Positions 1 to 9,360 of a stretch of 64,000 nt of DNA are shown piece by piece (the stretch's first letter is position 1; each line of letters opens with the position of its first letter). Where the stretch lies: assembly GCF_900102545.1 (NCBI RefSeq), contig NZ_FNBN01000009.1:62001-126000 (forward strand), read 5' to 3'. This DNA comes from Chitinophaga filiformis (GTDB lineage: Bacteria; Bacteroidota; Bacteroidia; Chitinophagales; Chitinophagaceae). The position numbers were made by a program, and so were the translations under genes. Under the pieces are notes generated by a model. The model searched no databases, had not been told where the DNA came from, and saw only the letters and a program-made list of their open reading frames with translations.

Positions 1-1407
1 CAAATGGCTATGATCCGTCAGTCATTGGCCACTGGTGAAACGGAAGAACTGACACCGTTCAGCTATATCGTGCTGGGCATTCCGATCATAAAACAGGATA
101 CGGTATACTACACTGCTGCGTATAAAGATGCCGATAATGTGTATGCCCTTACACTCTCTGACAAGAAGATTTACCAGGTAACAGCTCATCCCAACAGTGT
201 AGTGCACGCTGCTGTTGACAACCAGGTTGTGTACAGCGCTTTTGGTACTAAAGGATATGCTTTGTATGCTACACCGCTGACGCCGGATAGCTGGCAGCAG
301 ATCGATACCGGTAGGAACTATCACAGTGCCTGGCTGAAGCCTGATTTCCAGGAAGGTGGCAACATTCTAGACAAAGTGCCGCAGGAGCAGTATGACATAA
401 AGAAATACGCCAAGGGAACCCGCCTGTTCAACTTCCACAGCTGGTTGCCTACTTTTGATGATCCTGATTATAGCCTCACTCTGTATGGAGATAACATCCT
501 GAATACGGCGTCTACCGCTTTGGGTTATACGTATAACCGTAATGAAGGAAGCTCAGGATTTACCGGTGATTTCATCTACGGAGCCTGGTTCCCTTATTTG
601 CAGGCAGGAGCAAAATACACTTTTAACCGTTCGGATATTTTCTCTGGTAAAGGACGCCTGTACTGGAAGGAAATGGATCTGCACGGAGGATTCACCGTTC
701 CGCTGAATCTGTCATCTGGTTTGTACAGCCGCAGCCTGTCGCTGTCTTCCATGTATCACTACCTGGAAAGATATCCGCAGGGCAATTTCCGTTTTACCCA
801 TCCATCAGTACAATACATTAGCAATACGTTGGTATTTAATAACCAGCGCATGCGGGGGAGGCAAAATATCTATTCTCATTTCGGACAATATGTCGCTTTG
901 CAGTACAACCGCTCACTGACAACTGTATTTGCTGAGCAACTGTATGCAAGGGTTGATCTGTACCTGCCTGGCCTGTTTGCGAATCACAACTTTGTATTGC
1001 AGGGAGCCTGGCAGCAGCGGGATACGTTACGGAATTATTCTTTCACAGATAATTTCGCTTATGCGAGAGGATACAATGAGCCGTTCTACGAGCATATCTA
1101 TAAACTGGGTGTAAATTATCATTTCCCTATCGCATATCCTGACTGGGGTTTTGCTCAGTTACTGTATTTCATGCGGATCCGTGGTAACGTATTCTACGAT
1201 TACAGCAGGGCATATAATTTTATCACCAAAGCGAATACAAAGTATACTTCTGCCGGTGGGGAGCTGTTCTTTGATACCAAAATAGGTAACGAACTTCCTT
1301 TCACCTTCGGTGTGCGTTACAGCCATCTCTTTGACAAAGATCCGCTGGATAATGCAACCCAAAGATTCGCATTTATTCTGCCCTTACAGCAGCTGTTCAA
1401 TTATTAA
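1..1407 (+). CDS. C-terminal part of a propeller-plus-outer-membrane-barrel protein (partial)
   Basis: The reading frame is open through base 1, so the true start lies outside the window; 468 codons remain. The first ~110 residues look like the end of a WD40/TolB-like beta-propeller (repeated strands such as YYTAAYKDADNVYALTL). From about residue 145 the chain changes to long alternating amphipathic strands rich in Y, F and G, and it ends in tyrosine (LPLQQLFNY), as expected for an outer-membrane beta-barrel. The role is unknown; similar large Bacteroidota proteins combine a periplasmic propeller with a membrane barrel. It converges with the next gene and the two stop regions overlap by 4 bases. 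Confidence 0.75.
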   Translation, partial: QMAMIRQSLATGETEELTPFSYIVLGIPIIKQDTVYYTAAYKDADNVYALTLSDKKIYQVTAHPNSVVHAAVDNQVVYSAFGTKGYALYATPLTPDSWQQIDTGRNYHSAWLKPDFQEGGNILDKVPQEQYDIKKYAKGTRLFNFHSWLPTFDDPDYSLTLYGDNILNTASTALGYTYNRNEGSSGFTGDFIYGAWFPYLQAGAKYTFNRSDIFSGKGRLYWKEMDLHGGFTVPLNLSSGLYSRSLSLSSMYHYLERYPQGNFRFTHPSVQYISNTLVFNNQRMRGRQNIYSHFGQYVALQYNRSLTTVFAEQLYARVDLYLPGLFANHNFVLQGAWQQRDTLRNYSFTDNFAYARGYNEPFYEHIYKLGVNYHFPIAYPDWGFAQLLYFMRIRGNVFYDYSRAYNFITKANTKYTSAGGELFFDTKIGNELPFTFGVRYSHLFDKDPLDNATQRFAFILPLQQLFNY

Positions 1408-1898
1408 CGAACGTTGAATTTTAATTTAGGCGCTCTATACAACTTATCGCCTGTATAGTTGATGATGATATTATCGAAGTAGAATACCTCATTTCTTTCG
1501 AGCATCTCTTTGATACGCTCTACCCAGAGGGAAGGCAGTTTGTCTCCTTTAAAAGAGTCGCCCACAAAGTCGGTGTAGATGCCGGGTTTGCCGGTGGTGT
1601 CATTGAGGTAAGGCTCCTTTCTTTCGTAGGTGAAATCAAAGGATACTACAGGATATTTATTATTCTTTTGATCCCGTACTACCAGTGGGGAGTCCAGCAG
1701 TTTCAAAATCTCAGGGCGGGGAAGGGAATCGCTTAGGAAAATGCCCCAGGTGCTTCTGAAACGTAGTGCAGTAGTAGTGGTTTTCGTAGTGGCAGCTGGT
1801 TTTTTAGCAGCAGGTGCTTTGGGTTTGCCAGTCTGGGCCAGTGCCGGAATACTGGAAAACAGTAAGAACATACCTGATATTAAATAACATTTACGCAT
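1404..1898 (-). CDS. small secreted protein of unknown function
   Basis: 164 residues with a clear signal peptide (MRKCYLISGMFLLFSSIPALAQ, cleavage near residue 21) followed by a low-complexity Lys/Ala/Pro/Thr linker (about residues 23-42) and a compact domain of ~120 residues ending KLKFNVR. I do not recognise the family. The linker suggests a periplasmic domain held away from the membrane. It lies just downstream of the valS terminator and converges with the barrel gene before it, overlapping that stop by 4 bases. Confidence 0.7.
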   Translation of the reverse strand: MRKCYLISGMFLLFSSIPALAQTGKPKAPAAKKPAATTKTTTTALRFRSTWGIFLSDSLPRPEILKLLDSPLVVRDQKNNKYPVVSFDFTYERKEPYLNDTTGKPGIYTDFVGDSFKGDKLPSLWVERIKEMLERNEVFYFDNIIINYTGDKLYRAPKLKFNVR

Positions 1899-1915
1899 AG
1901 TAGAATAAGGGATAT

Positions 1916-1950
1916 AAAAAAATCGCCCGGAATAGTTAACGTCCGGGCGA
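1916..1950 (-). terminator. Rho-independent terminator of valS
   Basis: Read on the minus strand, TCGCCCGG and CCGGGCGA form a perfect 8-bp stem with a 12-base loop, followed directly by seven T. It lies 10 bases after the valS stop codon. Confidence 0.9.
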
Positions 1951-1959
1951 TCCTGAAAA

Positions 1960-4602
1960 TTATAATGATTTCAAACTTTCCGTTATGGTTGCTATCCTTG
2001 CCTCTGCATCTTCTTTCTTCTTTCGTTCTGCGTCAACTACTTCCGGCTTGGCATTCTGGACAAATCTTTCATTGCTCAGTTTCTTCTCCACCGATACCAG
2101 GAAGCCCTGGAGATAAACCAGATCTTTTTCCAGCTGTTCTTTCTGTGCAGCAGGGTCAAGCACGGTTTCTGTTTCCAGGTAGAACTTGTCTTTCTGTACT
2201 ACCAGGGTAATGCAACCGCCGACAGGTTCCTTTGTATACTTGATGGATTTCGCATTCACCTGTTTGGCCAGCATGCTTTCGATCTGTTTGAAGGTAGCTT
2301 CCTGTGGTGTATCGATATGCAGCCCTATTTCATCCTTTGGCTTGATCTGATTTTTATTACGTGCATCGCGGATGCTGGTGATCACTTCTTTCAACAGCTC
2401 GCCCTGTGCCAGGATACCGGCGTCGGAAGCTCCTGGAGCGGTGTATTGTCTGATGATCAGGTCTTCTCCTTCGCCACGTTCACGCAGGTGCTGGTAAATT
2501 TCTTCTGTTACAAAAGGCATAAAAGGATGCAGCAATTGCATCAGTTGCTCGAAGAAATAAACGGTTTTGTTATAGATACCAGCATCACAAGGCTGCTCAA
2601 AACCAGGTTTTACCCATTCCAGGTACCAACTGCAGAAATCGTCCCAGATCAGGCTGTAGATGGTTTTCAGGGCTTCGCTGAGCTTGAAATCTTTGAACAG
2701 CTCTGCCACCTCAACCTGTACTTCATTCAGTCTGCTTTCAAACCACTGTATTGCAAAATGGTCAGTTTCAGTATTGCTGGCTGCTACATTGCTTTCCCAC
2801 ATTTTCACCAGCTTCAGGGCATTCCAGATCTTATTGGTGAACTTACTTCCCTGATCGCAGCTGGCATCATCAAACAGCAGGTCATTACCGGCAGGAGAGG
2901 AGATCATGATGCCGAAACGAACGCCATCAGCGCCAAAACGATCGATGAGTTCCAGAAGATCAGGAGAGTTACCCAGCTGCTTACTCATCTTACGGCCTTG
3001 TTTATCCCTTACCATTCCGGTAAAGTATACATCATTGAAAGGCTTTACCTGCTTATATTCCAACCCTGCCATGATCATACGGGCCACCCAGAAGAATATG
3101 ATATCCTGTCCGGTTACCAGTACATTGGTAGGGTAGTAGTAGTTAATGTCTTCATTATCAGGCTGGGAAATACCATTGAATACTTCCATCGGCCACAGCC
3201 AGGAGGAGAACCAGGTATCGAGACAGTCTTCATCCTGACGGAGGTCGGCGGCAGTGTAACTGAAACCTTTTGCTTTAAACTGTGCGATAGCGGCATCCAT
3301 GTTCTGCGCTACTTCAAAAGTACCATCCGGAGCATAGAATGCCGGGATCTGCTGTCCCCACCAGAGCTGACGGGAAATACACCAGTCTTTCACATTCTCC
3401 ATCCAGTATTTATAGGTAGCCAGGAAGCGATCGCCGGGATGTATGCTCACATCGCCATTCACAACTGCATCCAGCGCAGGTTTGGTCAGTTCAGCCATTC
3501 TCACGAACCACTGGGTACTGATACGCGGCTCAACTACTGTATCAGGGTTACGCTCGCTGTAACCGAGACGGGTAGTGTATTCCTGCTCTTTTACCAGCAG
3601 ACCCTGTTCCTGGAGAGCAGCTATAACCAGTTTACGGGCTTTGAAACGGTCTTCACCGATAAATACACCGGCAGCAGGACTGAGGGTACCATCATCATTG
3701 AGGGTATCTACTACTTCCAGGTTGTGTTTCAGACCCAGGTTATAGTCATTGATGTCGTGAGCTGGTGTTACTTTCAGTGCGCCTGTACCGAATTCCTTAT
3801 CTACATAAGTATCAAAGATGATGGGCACTCTGCGGTTTACCAGCGGTACGATGGCAAAACGACCTGCCAGGTGTTTATAACGTTCATCATCAGGATTTAC
3901 GCAGATAGCGGTATCTCCCATGATGGTTTCAGGACGTTGTGTAGCGATGGTGATGTATTCGCCGGTCAGATTATTCTCAGAATCACTGATAGCATACTGC
4001 ACATGGTACAGTTTACCCTGCAGGTCTTTGTACTGTACTTCCTCATCGGAGAGGGCCGTTTTCGCTTTCGGGTCCCAGTTGATCATACGGGCGCCGCGAT
4101 AGATCTTTCCTTTATTGTACAGGTCAACAAATACCTTTATAACTGCCTGATAGTAATGATCATCCATTGTAAAGGTTACCCTGTCCCAGTCGCAGGAGCA
4201 GCCTAACTTCTTGATCTGGTTATAAATGATGCCACCGTACTTTTCTTTCCACTCAAAAGCATATTTGAGGAACTCTTCACGGGTGAGCTGTGATTTCTCA
4301 ATACCTTTTTCGGTTTTGAGCATATTCACCACTTTCGCCTCGGTAGCGATGGAAGCATGGTCGGAGCCTGGTACCCAGCAGGTATTATATCCACTCATAC
4401 GGGCACGGCGCACCAGGATATCCTGGACGGTTTCGTTCAGGGTATGACCCATGTGCAGCACACCAGTCACGTTAGGAGGAGGGATCACAATGGTAAAGGG
4501 GGGACGGTTGTCCGGTTTGCTACGGAAATAACCTTTGTCCATCCAGTGCTGGTACCATTTGCCTTCAACAGCAGCAGGCGTATAATTTTTTGAAAGTTCC
4601 AT
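1960..4602 (-). CDS. valS: valine--tRNA ligase
   Basis: Class I aminoacyl-tRNA synthetase that charges tRNA-Val with valine in the cytoplasm. The 880-residue length is normal for ValRS. The HIGH signature appears as HMGH at residues 50-53 (after PPPNVTGVL), and the KMSKS loop as GRKMSKQLGNSPD near residue 540. The editing (CP1) domain lies between, with ATQRPETIMGDTA and GTGALKVTPAHD. An anticodon-binding region follows, and a C-terminal coiled coil typical of ValRS is visible in the last ~70 residues. The gene is transcribed alone and closed by a strong terminator. Confidence 0.98.
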   Translation of the reverse strand: MELSKNYTPAAVEGKWYQHWMDKGYFRSKPDNRPPFTIVIPPPNVTGVLHMGHTLNETVQDILVRRARMSGYNTCWVPGSDHASIATEAKVVNMLKTEKGIEKSQLTREEFLKYAFEWKEKYGGIIYNQIKKLGCSCDWDRVTFTMDDHYYQAVIKVFVDLYNKGKIYRGARMINWDPKAKTALSDEEVQYKDLQGKLYHVQYAISDSENNLTGEYITIATQRPETIMGDTAICVNPDDERYKHLAGRFAIVPLVNRRVPIIFDTYVDKEFGTGALKVTPAHDINDYNLGLKHNLEVVDTLNDDGTLSPAAGVFIGEDRFKARKLVIAALQEQGLLVKEQEYTTRLGYSERNPDTVVEPRISTQWFVRMAELTKPALDAVVNGDVSIHPGDRFLATYKYWMENVKDWCISRQLWWGQQIPAFYAPDGTFEVAQNMDAAIAQFKAKGFSYTAADLRQDEDCLDTWFSSWLWPMEVFNGISQPDNEDINYYYPTNVLVTGQDIIFFWVARMIMAGLEYKQVKPFNDVYFTGMVRDKQGRKMSKQLGNSPDLLELIDRFGADGVRFGIMISSPAGNDLLFDDASCDQGSKFTNKIWNALKLVKMWESNVAASNTETDHFAIQWFESRLNEVQVEVAELFKDFKLSEALKTIYSLIWDDFCSWYLEWVKPGFEQPCDAGIYNKTVYFFEQLMQLLHPFMPFVTEEIYQHLRERGEGEDLIIRQYTAPGASDAGILAQGELLKEVITSIRDARNKNQIKPKDEIGLHIDTPQEATFKQIESMLAKQVNAKSIKYTKEPVGGCITLVVQKDKFYLETETVLDPAAQKEQLEKDLVYLQGFLVSVEKKLSNERFVQNAKPEVVDAERKKKEDAEARIATITESLKSL

Positions 4603-4674
4603 GCTAGCGATATGTCATTTATATAAGTGTGCAAAAATAAGAGAATAACCGATTAGAACGATATCCGCTTATGG

Positions 4675-5697
4675 TTATTCCATCTGTGAAATAACAGCAC
4701 AGGTCTTTTCCACCATCTCGGGAGTAATATCCAGGTGGGTTACCATTCTCACTTGTGTTTCAGAGATGGGTGTTACGAGAATACCTTCCTTTTTCAGGTA
4801 GTCCGCAAACCGTTTGGGAGTCCAGGAGTCCTGTACATCGAAGATGAGGATATTGGTTTCCACCGGCAGCATGTGACCCACGAAGGTTCTCTGCAGGAGA
4901 TATTTGGCAATCTGTTTGGCGCTGTGATGATCCTCTGCCAATCTGGCAATATGATGTTCCATGGCATAAAGTCCGGTAGCTGCCATATAGCCAGCCTGAC
5001 GCAAACCGCCACCCAGTTTTTTTCTGACTCTTCTGGCAGATTTGATAAAGGCAGCGCTTCCCAGTAGAACAGAGCCCATGGGACAGCCCATTCCTTTGTT
5101 CAGGCATACGGAAATACTGTCGAATAGTTCGCCATAAGTCTTTGGGTTTTCGCCGGTTGCGACAAGTGCGTTGAACAGGCGTGCTCCATCGAGATGAAGC
5201 TTAAGGTTATTATCGCGGCAAACATTTTTGATCCTGTTGATCTCTTCCATATCATAACAGCAGCCGCCCCCGCGGTTGGATGTATTTTCCAGGCAAACCA
5301 GGCTGGTAGTAGCTTTGTGCACATCATCAGGATTGATGGCCGCTGCCACCTGTGCGGCGGTGATCATACCGCGGTCGCCTTCCAATACGCGTACCTGGGC
5401 GCCGGCATTGAATGCGATACCACCTCCTTCATATATATAGACATGGGCAAGGTCGCTGCAGATGACCTCATCGCCTGGTTGGGTATGCACCTTAATGGCT
5501 ATCTGATTACTCATGGTGCCGGAAGGGCAGTACAGGGCCGCCTCCTTGCCAAAATAGGCAGCCATAAGGCTTTCCAATTCGTTTACACTTGGGTCTTCTC
5601 CGTATACATCGTCACCGGTAGAAGCAGTTGACATAGCCCGGAGCATACCGGGGGTGGGCCGGGTGAATGTATCACTCCTGAAATCAATAATCATCAT
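4675..5697 (-). CDS. ltaE: low-specificity L-threonine aldolase
   Basis: PLP-dependent fold-type I enzyme that cleaves L-threonine or L-allo-threonine to glycine and acetaldehyde. The 340-residue protein begins with the family signature IDFRSDTFTRPTPGM and contains VYGEDPSVNELE, the cofactor-binding LHLDGARLFNA, and the Schiff-base lysine in SVCLNKGMGCPMGS. Two start methionines are adjacent (MMIIDFRSD), so the exact start is uncertain by one codon. It lies 72 bases upstream of valS on the same strand, but no shared role is evident. Confidence 0.93.
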   Translation of the reverse strand: MMIIDFRSDTFTRPTPGMLRAMSTASTGDDVYGEDPSVNELESLMAAYFGKEAALYCPSGTMSNQIAIKVHTQPGDEVICSDLAHVYIYEGGGIAFNAGAQVRVLEGDRGMITAAQVAAAINPDDVHKATTSLVCLENTSNRGGGCCYDMEEINRIKNVCRDNNLKLHLDGARLFNALVATGENPKTYGELFDSISVCLNKGMGCPMGSVLLGSAAFIKSARRVRKKLGGGLRQAGYMAATGLYAMEHHIARLAEDHHSAKQIAKYLLQRTFVGHMLPVETNILIFDVQDSWTPKRFADYLKKEGILVTPISETQVRMVTHLDITPEMVEKTCAVISQME

Positions 5698-5867
5698 TGA
5701 AGAATTTGCAATGTATAGAACAATAAATTAGTGAAGTTACTAATTTGAAGTAGATTACTTTTCAATTGTTAAAATTTAACTAAAGCCGCAAAAATACCTA
5801 ATAAAGGGCTATTAAATATCGTTTATATGGAGTACTTTGTTATACTAATTAAATGGCTTGAGAAGGA

Positions 5868-5899
5868 TTTGGCAGTATGGGGTATTAGCACGATCTTTG
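5868..5899 (+). promoter_or_regulatory. Bacteroidota-type promoter of rpoD
   Basis: A TTTG element at 5868-5871 is followed after exactly 20 bases by GATCTTTG at 5892-5899, one base off the -7 consensus TAnnTTTG. Transcription should begin near 5906, giving a leader of about 118 bases before the rpoD start. The rest of the 326-base gap (5698-6023) is AT-rich and shows no open reading frame or strong hairpin. Confidence 0.6.
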
Positions 5900-6023
5900 C
5901 AGGCTAATTTGTTAAAACGATAATATTGGAAGAGTGGAATAGGTTGTAAGATAATTATTTAAAATATCTCAACAAAATAAATCTTTTGATGTTATTCAAT
6001 TTATAAACTAATAAACTTTCAAT

Positions 6024-6881
6024 ATGAGGCAACTTAAAATTGCCACCCAGATCACAAACCGTGATTCGCAGGCGGTAGAAAAATACCTGCAGGAGATTTC
6101 AAAGATCCCTTTGTTAACACCTGAGGAAGAGACCGTTTTGGCGCAGCGCATTAAGATGGGTGACCAGAAGGCTCTTGAACGTTTAACTACAGGAAACCTT
6201 CGTTTCGTAGTATCAGTAGCAAAGCAATATCAGCACCAGGGGCTTAGCCTCAGCGACCTCATTAACGAGGGCAATCTCGGCTTGATCAAGGCTGCGCAAA
6301 GATTCGATGAAACGAAAGGGTTCAAATTCATTTCTTATGCTGTTTGGTGGATTCGTCAATCCATACTACAGGCTTTAGCAGAACAGGGCCGTCTGGTTCG
6401 TCTGCCGCAGAATAAAATCGGCACTTACAATAAAGCTAACAAAGCCTATATGGCATTTGAACAGGAGAATGAAAGAGAGCCATCAACTGAGGAGTTAGCA
6501 GAGATCCTGGAAATGTCTGAATCAGAAATCAATAACATCTTCCAAAGCAATACCCGTCACATGTCACTGGATGCTCCGGTACACGAAGCAGAAGACGTGG
6601 CTATGGGCGACCTGCTGGAAGGCGGAGATATTACTGATGATGATGTAATGCGTGATTCACTGCGTGAAGAAATCCGCCGTGTACTGAAATCACTCAGCCC
6701 ACGTGAAGCGGAAATCGTAAACGCATACTTTGGTCTGGATGGAGAGAACGGAGCTACGATCGAACAGATTGGTCAGAAGTACGATCTTACAAAAGAAAGA
6801 ATTCGTCAAATCAAAGAACGCGCCATCAAAAGGCTGCAAAAAGCCCGCTACAGCGGAGCACTGAAATCTTACCTGGGTTAA
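6024..6881 (+). CDS. rpoD: primary RNA polymerase sigma factor (sigma-70, short Bacteroidota type)
   Basis: The 285-residue protein is far shorter than E. coli RpoD because it lacks region 1.1 and the non-conserved region, as is usual for Bacteroidota primary sigma factors. Region 1.2 (SRDSQAVEKYLQEISKIPLL-like stretch near the N terminus), region 2 (NLRFVVSVAKQYQHQGLSLS, then FKFISYAVWWIRQSI), region 3 and region 4 with the -35-type helix-turn-helix (LTKERIRQIKERAIKRLQ) are all present. This factor would recognise the TAnnTTTG promoters found throughout the window. The gene stands alone between its promoter and a terminator. Confidence 0.97.
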   Translation: MRQLKIATQITNRDSQAVEKYLQEISKIPLLTPEEETVLAQRIKMGDQKALERLTTGNLRFVVSVAKQYQHQGLSLSDLINEGNLGLIKAAQRFDETKGFKFISYAVWWIRQSILQALAEQGRLVRLPQNKIGTYNKANKAYMAFEQENEREPSTEELAEILEMSESEINNIFQSNTRHMSLDAPVHEAEDVAMGDLLEGGDITDDDVMRDSLREEIRRVLKSLSPREAEIVNAYFGLDGENGATIEQIGQKYDLTKERIRQIKERAIKRLQKARYSGALKSYLG

Positions 6882-6961
6882 TTCCCAGGAAGGCTTCAAA
6901 CGAAGAGAGAGGCAATAACAGTTGCCATTCAAATCATAGATCTATATCAATTCTATAGACG

Positions 6962-6995
6962 CACCGGCTGTATATTTTATAGCCGGTGTTTTTTA
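6962..6995 (+). terminator. Rho-independent terminator of rpoD
   Basis: CACCGGCT and AGCCGGTG form a perfect 8-bp stem with an 11-base AT loop, followed by six T. Confidence 0.9.
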
Positions 6996-7010
6996 TTTTA
7001 TGGGGAAATG

Positions 7011-7018
7011 TATTTTTG
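7011..7018 (+). promoter_or_regulatory. -7 element upstream of trxB
   Basis: TATTTTTG matches TAnnTTTG exactly and lies just after the rpoD terminator. No good TTTG is present at the expected upstream distance, which is occupied by the terminator T-tract. The implied leader is ~90 bases. Confidence 0.45.
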
Positions 7019-7112
7019 CATGCCACATGACTCCGCATCATCCCTTGCTCGTCATGTACGCATTCAGGATACGGGAATTAATAAACGATCATTCTAACAT
7101 TACATAGTAAGC

Positions 7113-8060
7113 ATGGAAACTAACCAACAGGAACATGTACATCTATTGATTATAGGTTCCGGACCGGCAGGTTATACTGCCGCCATATATGCCGCCAGAG
7201 CGAATCTTAAACCGGTATTGTACCAGGGTATTCAGCCGGGAGGGCAGCTAACCATCACAACAGAAGTGGAAAACTATCCAGGTTATCCTGAAGGTATCCA
7301 GGGACCGGAAATGATGGTGGACTTCGAAAAACAGGCAACCCGTATGGGAGCAGATATCCGTTTCGGCCTGGCAACTTCCGTAGATTTCAGCAGCAAACCA
7401 TATAAAGTAACGATCGATGAATCAAAGGTAATGACCGCAGATGCTGTGATCATTGCTACCGGCGCTTCTGCCAAATGGCTGGGAATGCCTTCTGAACAAC
7501 GTCTCAATGGTAGCGGCGTTTCTGCCTGCGCTGTTTGCGACGGATTCTTCTTCCGCGGTAAAGAAGTAGCTATCGTAGGTGCAGGTGATACTGCCGCCGA
7601 AGAAGCACTCTACCTCTCTAAAATGTGTACCAACGTACATATGATCGTACGCCGCCATGAAATGCGTGCGTCTAAGGTAATGCAGGACCGCGTACTGAAA
7701 ACTTCCAATATCATGGTGTACTGGAACACAGAAACACAGGAAGTACTGGGAGAAAATAAGGTAGAAGCGGTACGACTGCTGAATACTGTTAAAAACGAAG
7801 AAACAACCGTTCCTGTGAGCGCTTTCTTCGTAGCCATCGGTCACCAGCCGAATTCCGGTATCTTCAAAGATTACCTCGAGCTGGATGAGCAGGGGTATAT
7901 TAAAACCGTACCGGGTACTTCCCGTACTAACCTGGAGGGCGTATTCGCCTGCGGCGACGTACAGGATAAGATCTACCGTCAGGCGGTAACTGCTGCCGGC
8001 AGCGGATGTATGGCTGCACTGGATGCAGAAAGATATTTATCTGCTTTGGAACACCAGTAA
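7113..8060 (+). CDS. trxB: thioredoxin-disulfide reductase
   Basis: Flavoenzyme that reduces thioredoxin with NADPH in the cytoplasm. The 315 residues include the FAD-binding GSGPAGYTAAIYAARA motif (residues 15-30), the redox-active CAVC at residues 139-142, the NADPH-binding GAGDTAAEEA, and the second FAD motif GVFACGDVQD. Length and motif order are standard for the low-molecular-weight bacterial form. It is followed by a long hairpin terminator and then folB. Confidence 0.97.
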   Translation: METNQQEHVHLLIIGSGPAGYTAAIYAARANLKPVLYQGIQPGGQLTITTEVENYPGYPEGIQGPEMMVDFEKQATRMGADIRFGLATSVDFSSKPYKVTIDESKVMTADAVIIATGASAKWLGMPSEQRLNGSGVSACAVCDGFFFRGKEVAIVGAGDTAAEEALYLSKMCTNVHMIVRRHEMRASKVMQDRVLKTSNIMVYWNTETQEVLGENKVEAVRLLNTVKNEETTVPVSAFFVAIGHQPNSGIFKDYLELDEQGYIKTVPGTSRTNLEGVFACGDVQDKIYRQAVTAAGSGCMAALDAERYLSALEHQ

Positions 8061-8079
8061 TCAAAATACTTAATTAAGG

Positions 8080-8130
8080 GATCAGGAATGAACGGACCGG
8101 ATTTTGCCGGTACTTACATTCCTGATCTTT
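8080..8130 (+). terminator. long hairpin terminator after trxB
   Basis: GATCAGGAATG (8080-8090) pairs perfectly with CATTCCTGATC (8117-8127). An inner ACCGG/CCGGT stem extends the hairpin, and TTTAATTTT follows. Confidence 0.75.
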
Positions 8131-8143
8131 AATTTTAATCCGC

Positions 8144-8494
8144 ATGCTTACCATTGGAGTAGAACAAGCACATTTTCATGCCTTCCACGGTTTATACCCG
8201 GAAGAACGAATTATAGGAAATGAATTTATTGTGGATGTGTATGTGACCATTCCGGGTACGCATCATATTGACAATATTTCCGAAACTGTTAATTACCAGG
8301 GGCTTTACAATATTGTGAAGAAGATCATGGCCGTTCCCCAGCCATTGCTGGAACAGGTGGTCTATAATATGAGCGATGCCATCAAGCATAAGTATCCCGA
8401 AATCCAGAAGTCTATCGTTTCCCTGCGTAAAATGAATCCTCCCATGGGTGCTTCCATCCGGAATTCGGTGGTGAGCCTCGAAAAGAACTACTAA
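8144..8494 (+). CDS. folB: dihydroneopterin aldolase
   Basis: Folate-pathway enzyme that converts dihydroneopterin to 6-hydroxymethyl-dihydropterin and glycolaldehyde. The 116-residue protein shows the family pattern FHGLYPEERIIGNEFIVDVY with the conserved glutamate, a central TVNYQGLYNIV block, and the C-terminal catalytic-lysine region SLRKMNPPMG. It sits alone between the trxB terminator and the TPR gene on the same strand; no other folate gene is nearby. Confidence 0.92.
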   Translation: MLTIGVEQAHFHAFHGLYPEERIIGNEFIVDVYVTIPGTHHIDNISETVNYQGLYNIVKKIMAVPQPLLEQVVYNMSDAIKHKYPEIQKSIVSLRKMNPPMGASIRNSVVSLEKNY

Positions 8495-8600
8495 AGTGAC
8501 GCCCAGCCCCATCGTTTACAGATTCACGGATTTCCGGTATAAATTATGTGTCAATAAAGCATTAAATTTAGTTATTTTAATATGTGTAAATTTCCGCCCT

Positions 8601-9356
8601 ATGTTAATTAAGGTATTTGCATCTGCTGCTTTATTCTTTATTTCCGCTGTATCCTTTGCCCAGACTGCCGACGAAATTGTTGAACAGGCCAGGCAGCAGG
8701 AAAAACAGATGAAAGACGCTGCCGCCCTTTCTTTGTATAAAGACGCGCTGAAAGTACAACCTGACAATATTGCTGCCCTGACAGGCGCCAGTGAGTTGTG
8801 CTCACGTGAAGGGTTCCGTGCAACCGACAAAGATGAAAAGAGCCGTATCTATACCGAGGCGAAAAGTTACGCAGAACAGGCATTGAAACTGGCGCCGGAA
8901 AATGCAGACGCCAACTATGTAATGGCAGTAGCCATCGGGCGTATAGCCCTGTCGTCAGGAGCAAAAGAAAAGGTGGCCGCTTCCAAGGAAGTGAAAAGAT
9001 ATGCGGAACTGGCTATCAAGTTCAACCCCAAATATGCAAAGGCTTATCATGTGCTGGGCAAATGGAATTATGAAGTGGCGAATATGAACGCCCTGGAAAG
9101 AGCCGCTGCCAAAATGCTGTTCGGTGGCTTACCTGAGGCCACATTGCAGGAAGCCATTGCCAACTATGAGAAATGCCGTAAGATGGATCCTTCCTTTCTG
9201 CCCAATTACCTTGAACTCGCCAAAGCCTATAAAGAGAACGATGAACTGGACAAGTGCATCGAAGTATTGCGCAAAGCGGTCACATTACGTCCTATCTACC
9301 AGGACGATCTCGGTATCAAATCATCTTGTAAAAAGATGCTGGAAGAGCTTGAATAG
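8601..9356 (+). CDS. secreted tetratricopeptide-repeat protein
   Basis: 251 residues from the chosen ATG at 8601. An upstream in-frame start at 8496 would add 35 residues and bury the signal peptide MLIKVFASAALFFISAVSFAQ, so the later start is preferred. After the signal peptide the chain is all-helical with TPR-like spacing (AALSLYKDALKVQPDNIAAL, YAEQALKLAPENADANYVMA, YAELAIKFNPKYAKAYHVLG), probably five or six repeats. This points to a periplasmic scaffold for protein-protein contacts; the partner is unknown. It converges with the MATE gene, with only 4 bases between the stops. Confidence 0.85.
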   Translation: MLIKVFASAALFFISAVSFAQTADEIVEQARQQEKQMKDAAALSLYKDALKVQPDNIAALTGASELCSREGFRATDKDEKSRIYTEAKSYAEQALKLAPENADANYVMAVAIGRIALSSGAKEKVAASKEVKRYAELAIKFNPKYAKAYHVLGKWNYEVANMNALERAAAKMLFGGLPEATLQEAIANYEKCRKMDPSFLPNYLELAKAYKENDELDKCIEVLRKAVTLRPIYQDDLGIKSSCKKMLEELE

Positions 9357-9360
9357 TTCA

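Noticed and set aside
2317..4206. 629-codon open frame antisense to valS
   Set aside because: Long antisense frames are common opposite conserved genes; valS on the other strand is certain and the antisense protein has no recognisable domain.
8587..8594. TAAATTTC as a leaderless promoter for the TPR gene
   Set aside because: The last base differs from TAnnTTTG and no -33 element is present; too weak to claim.
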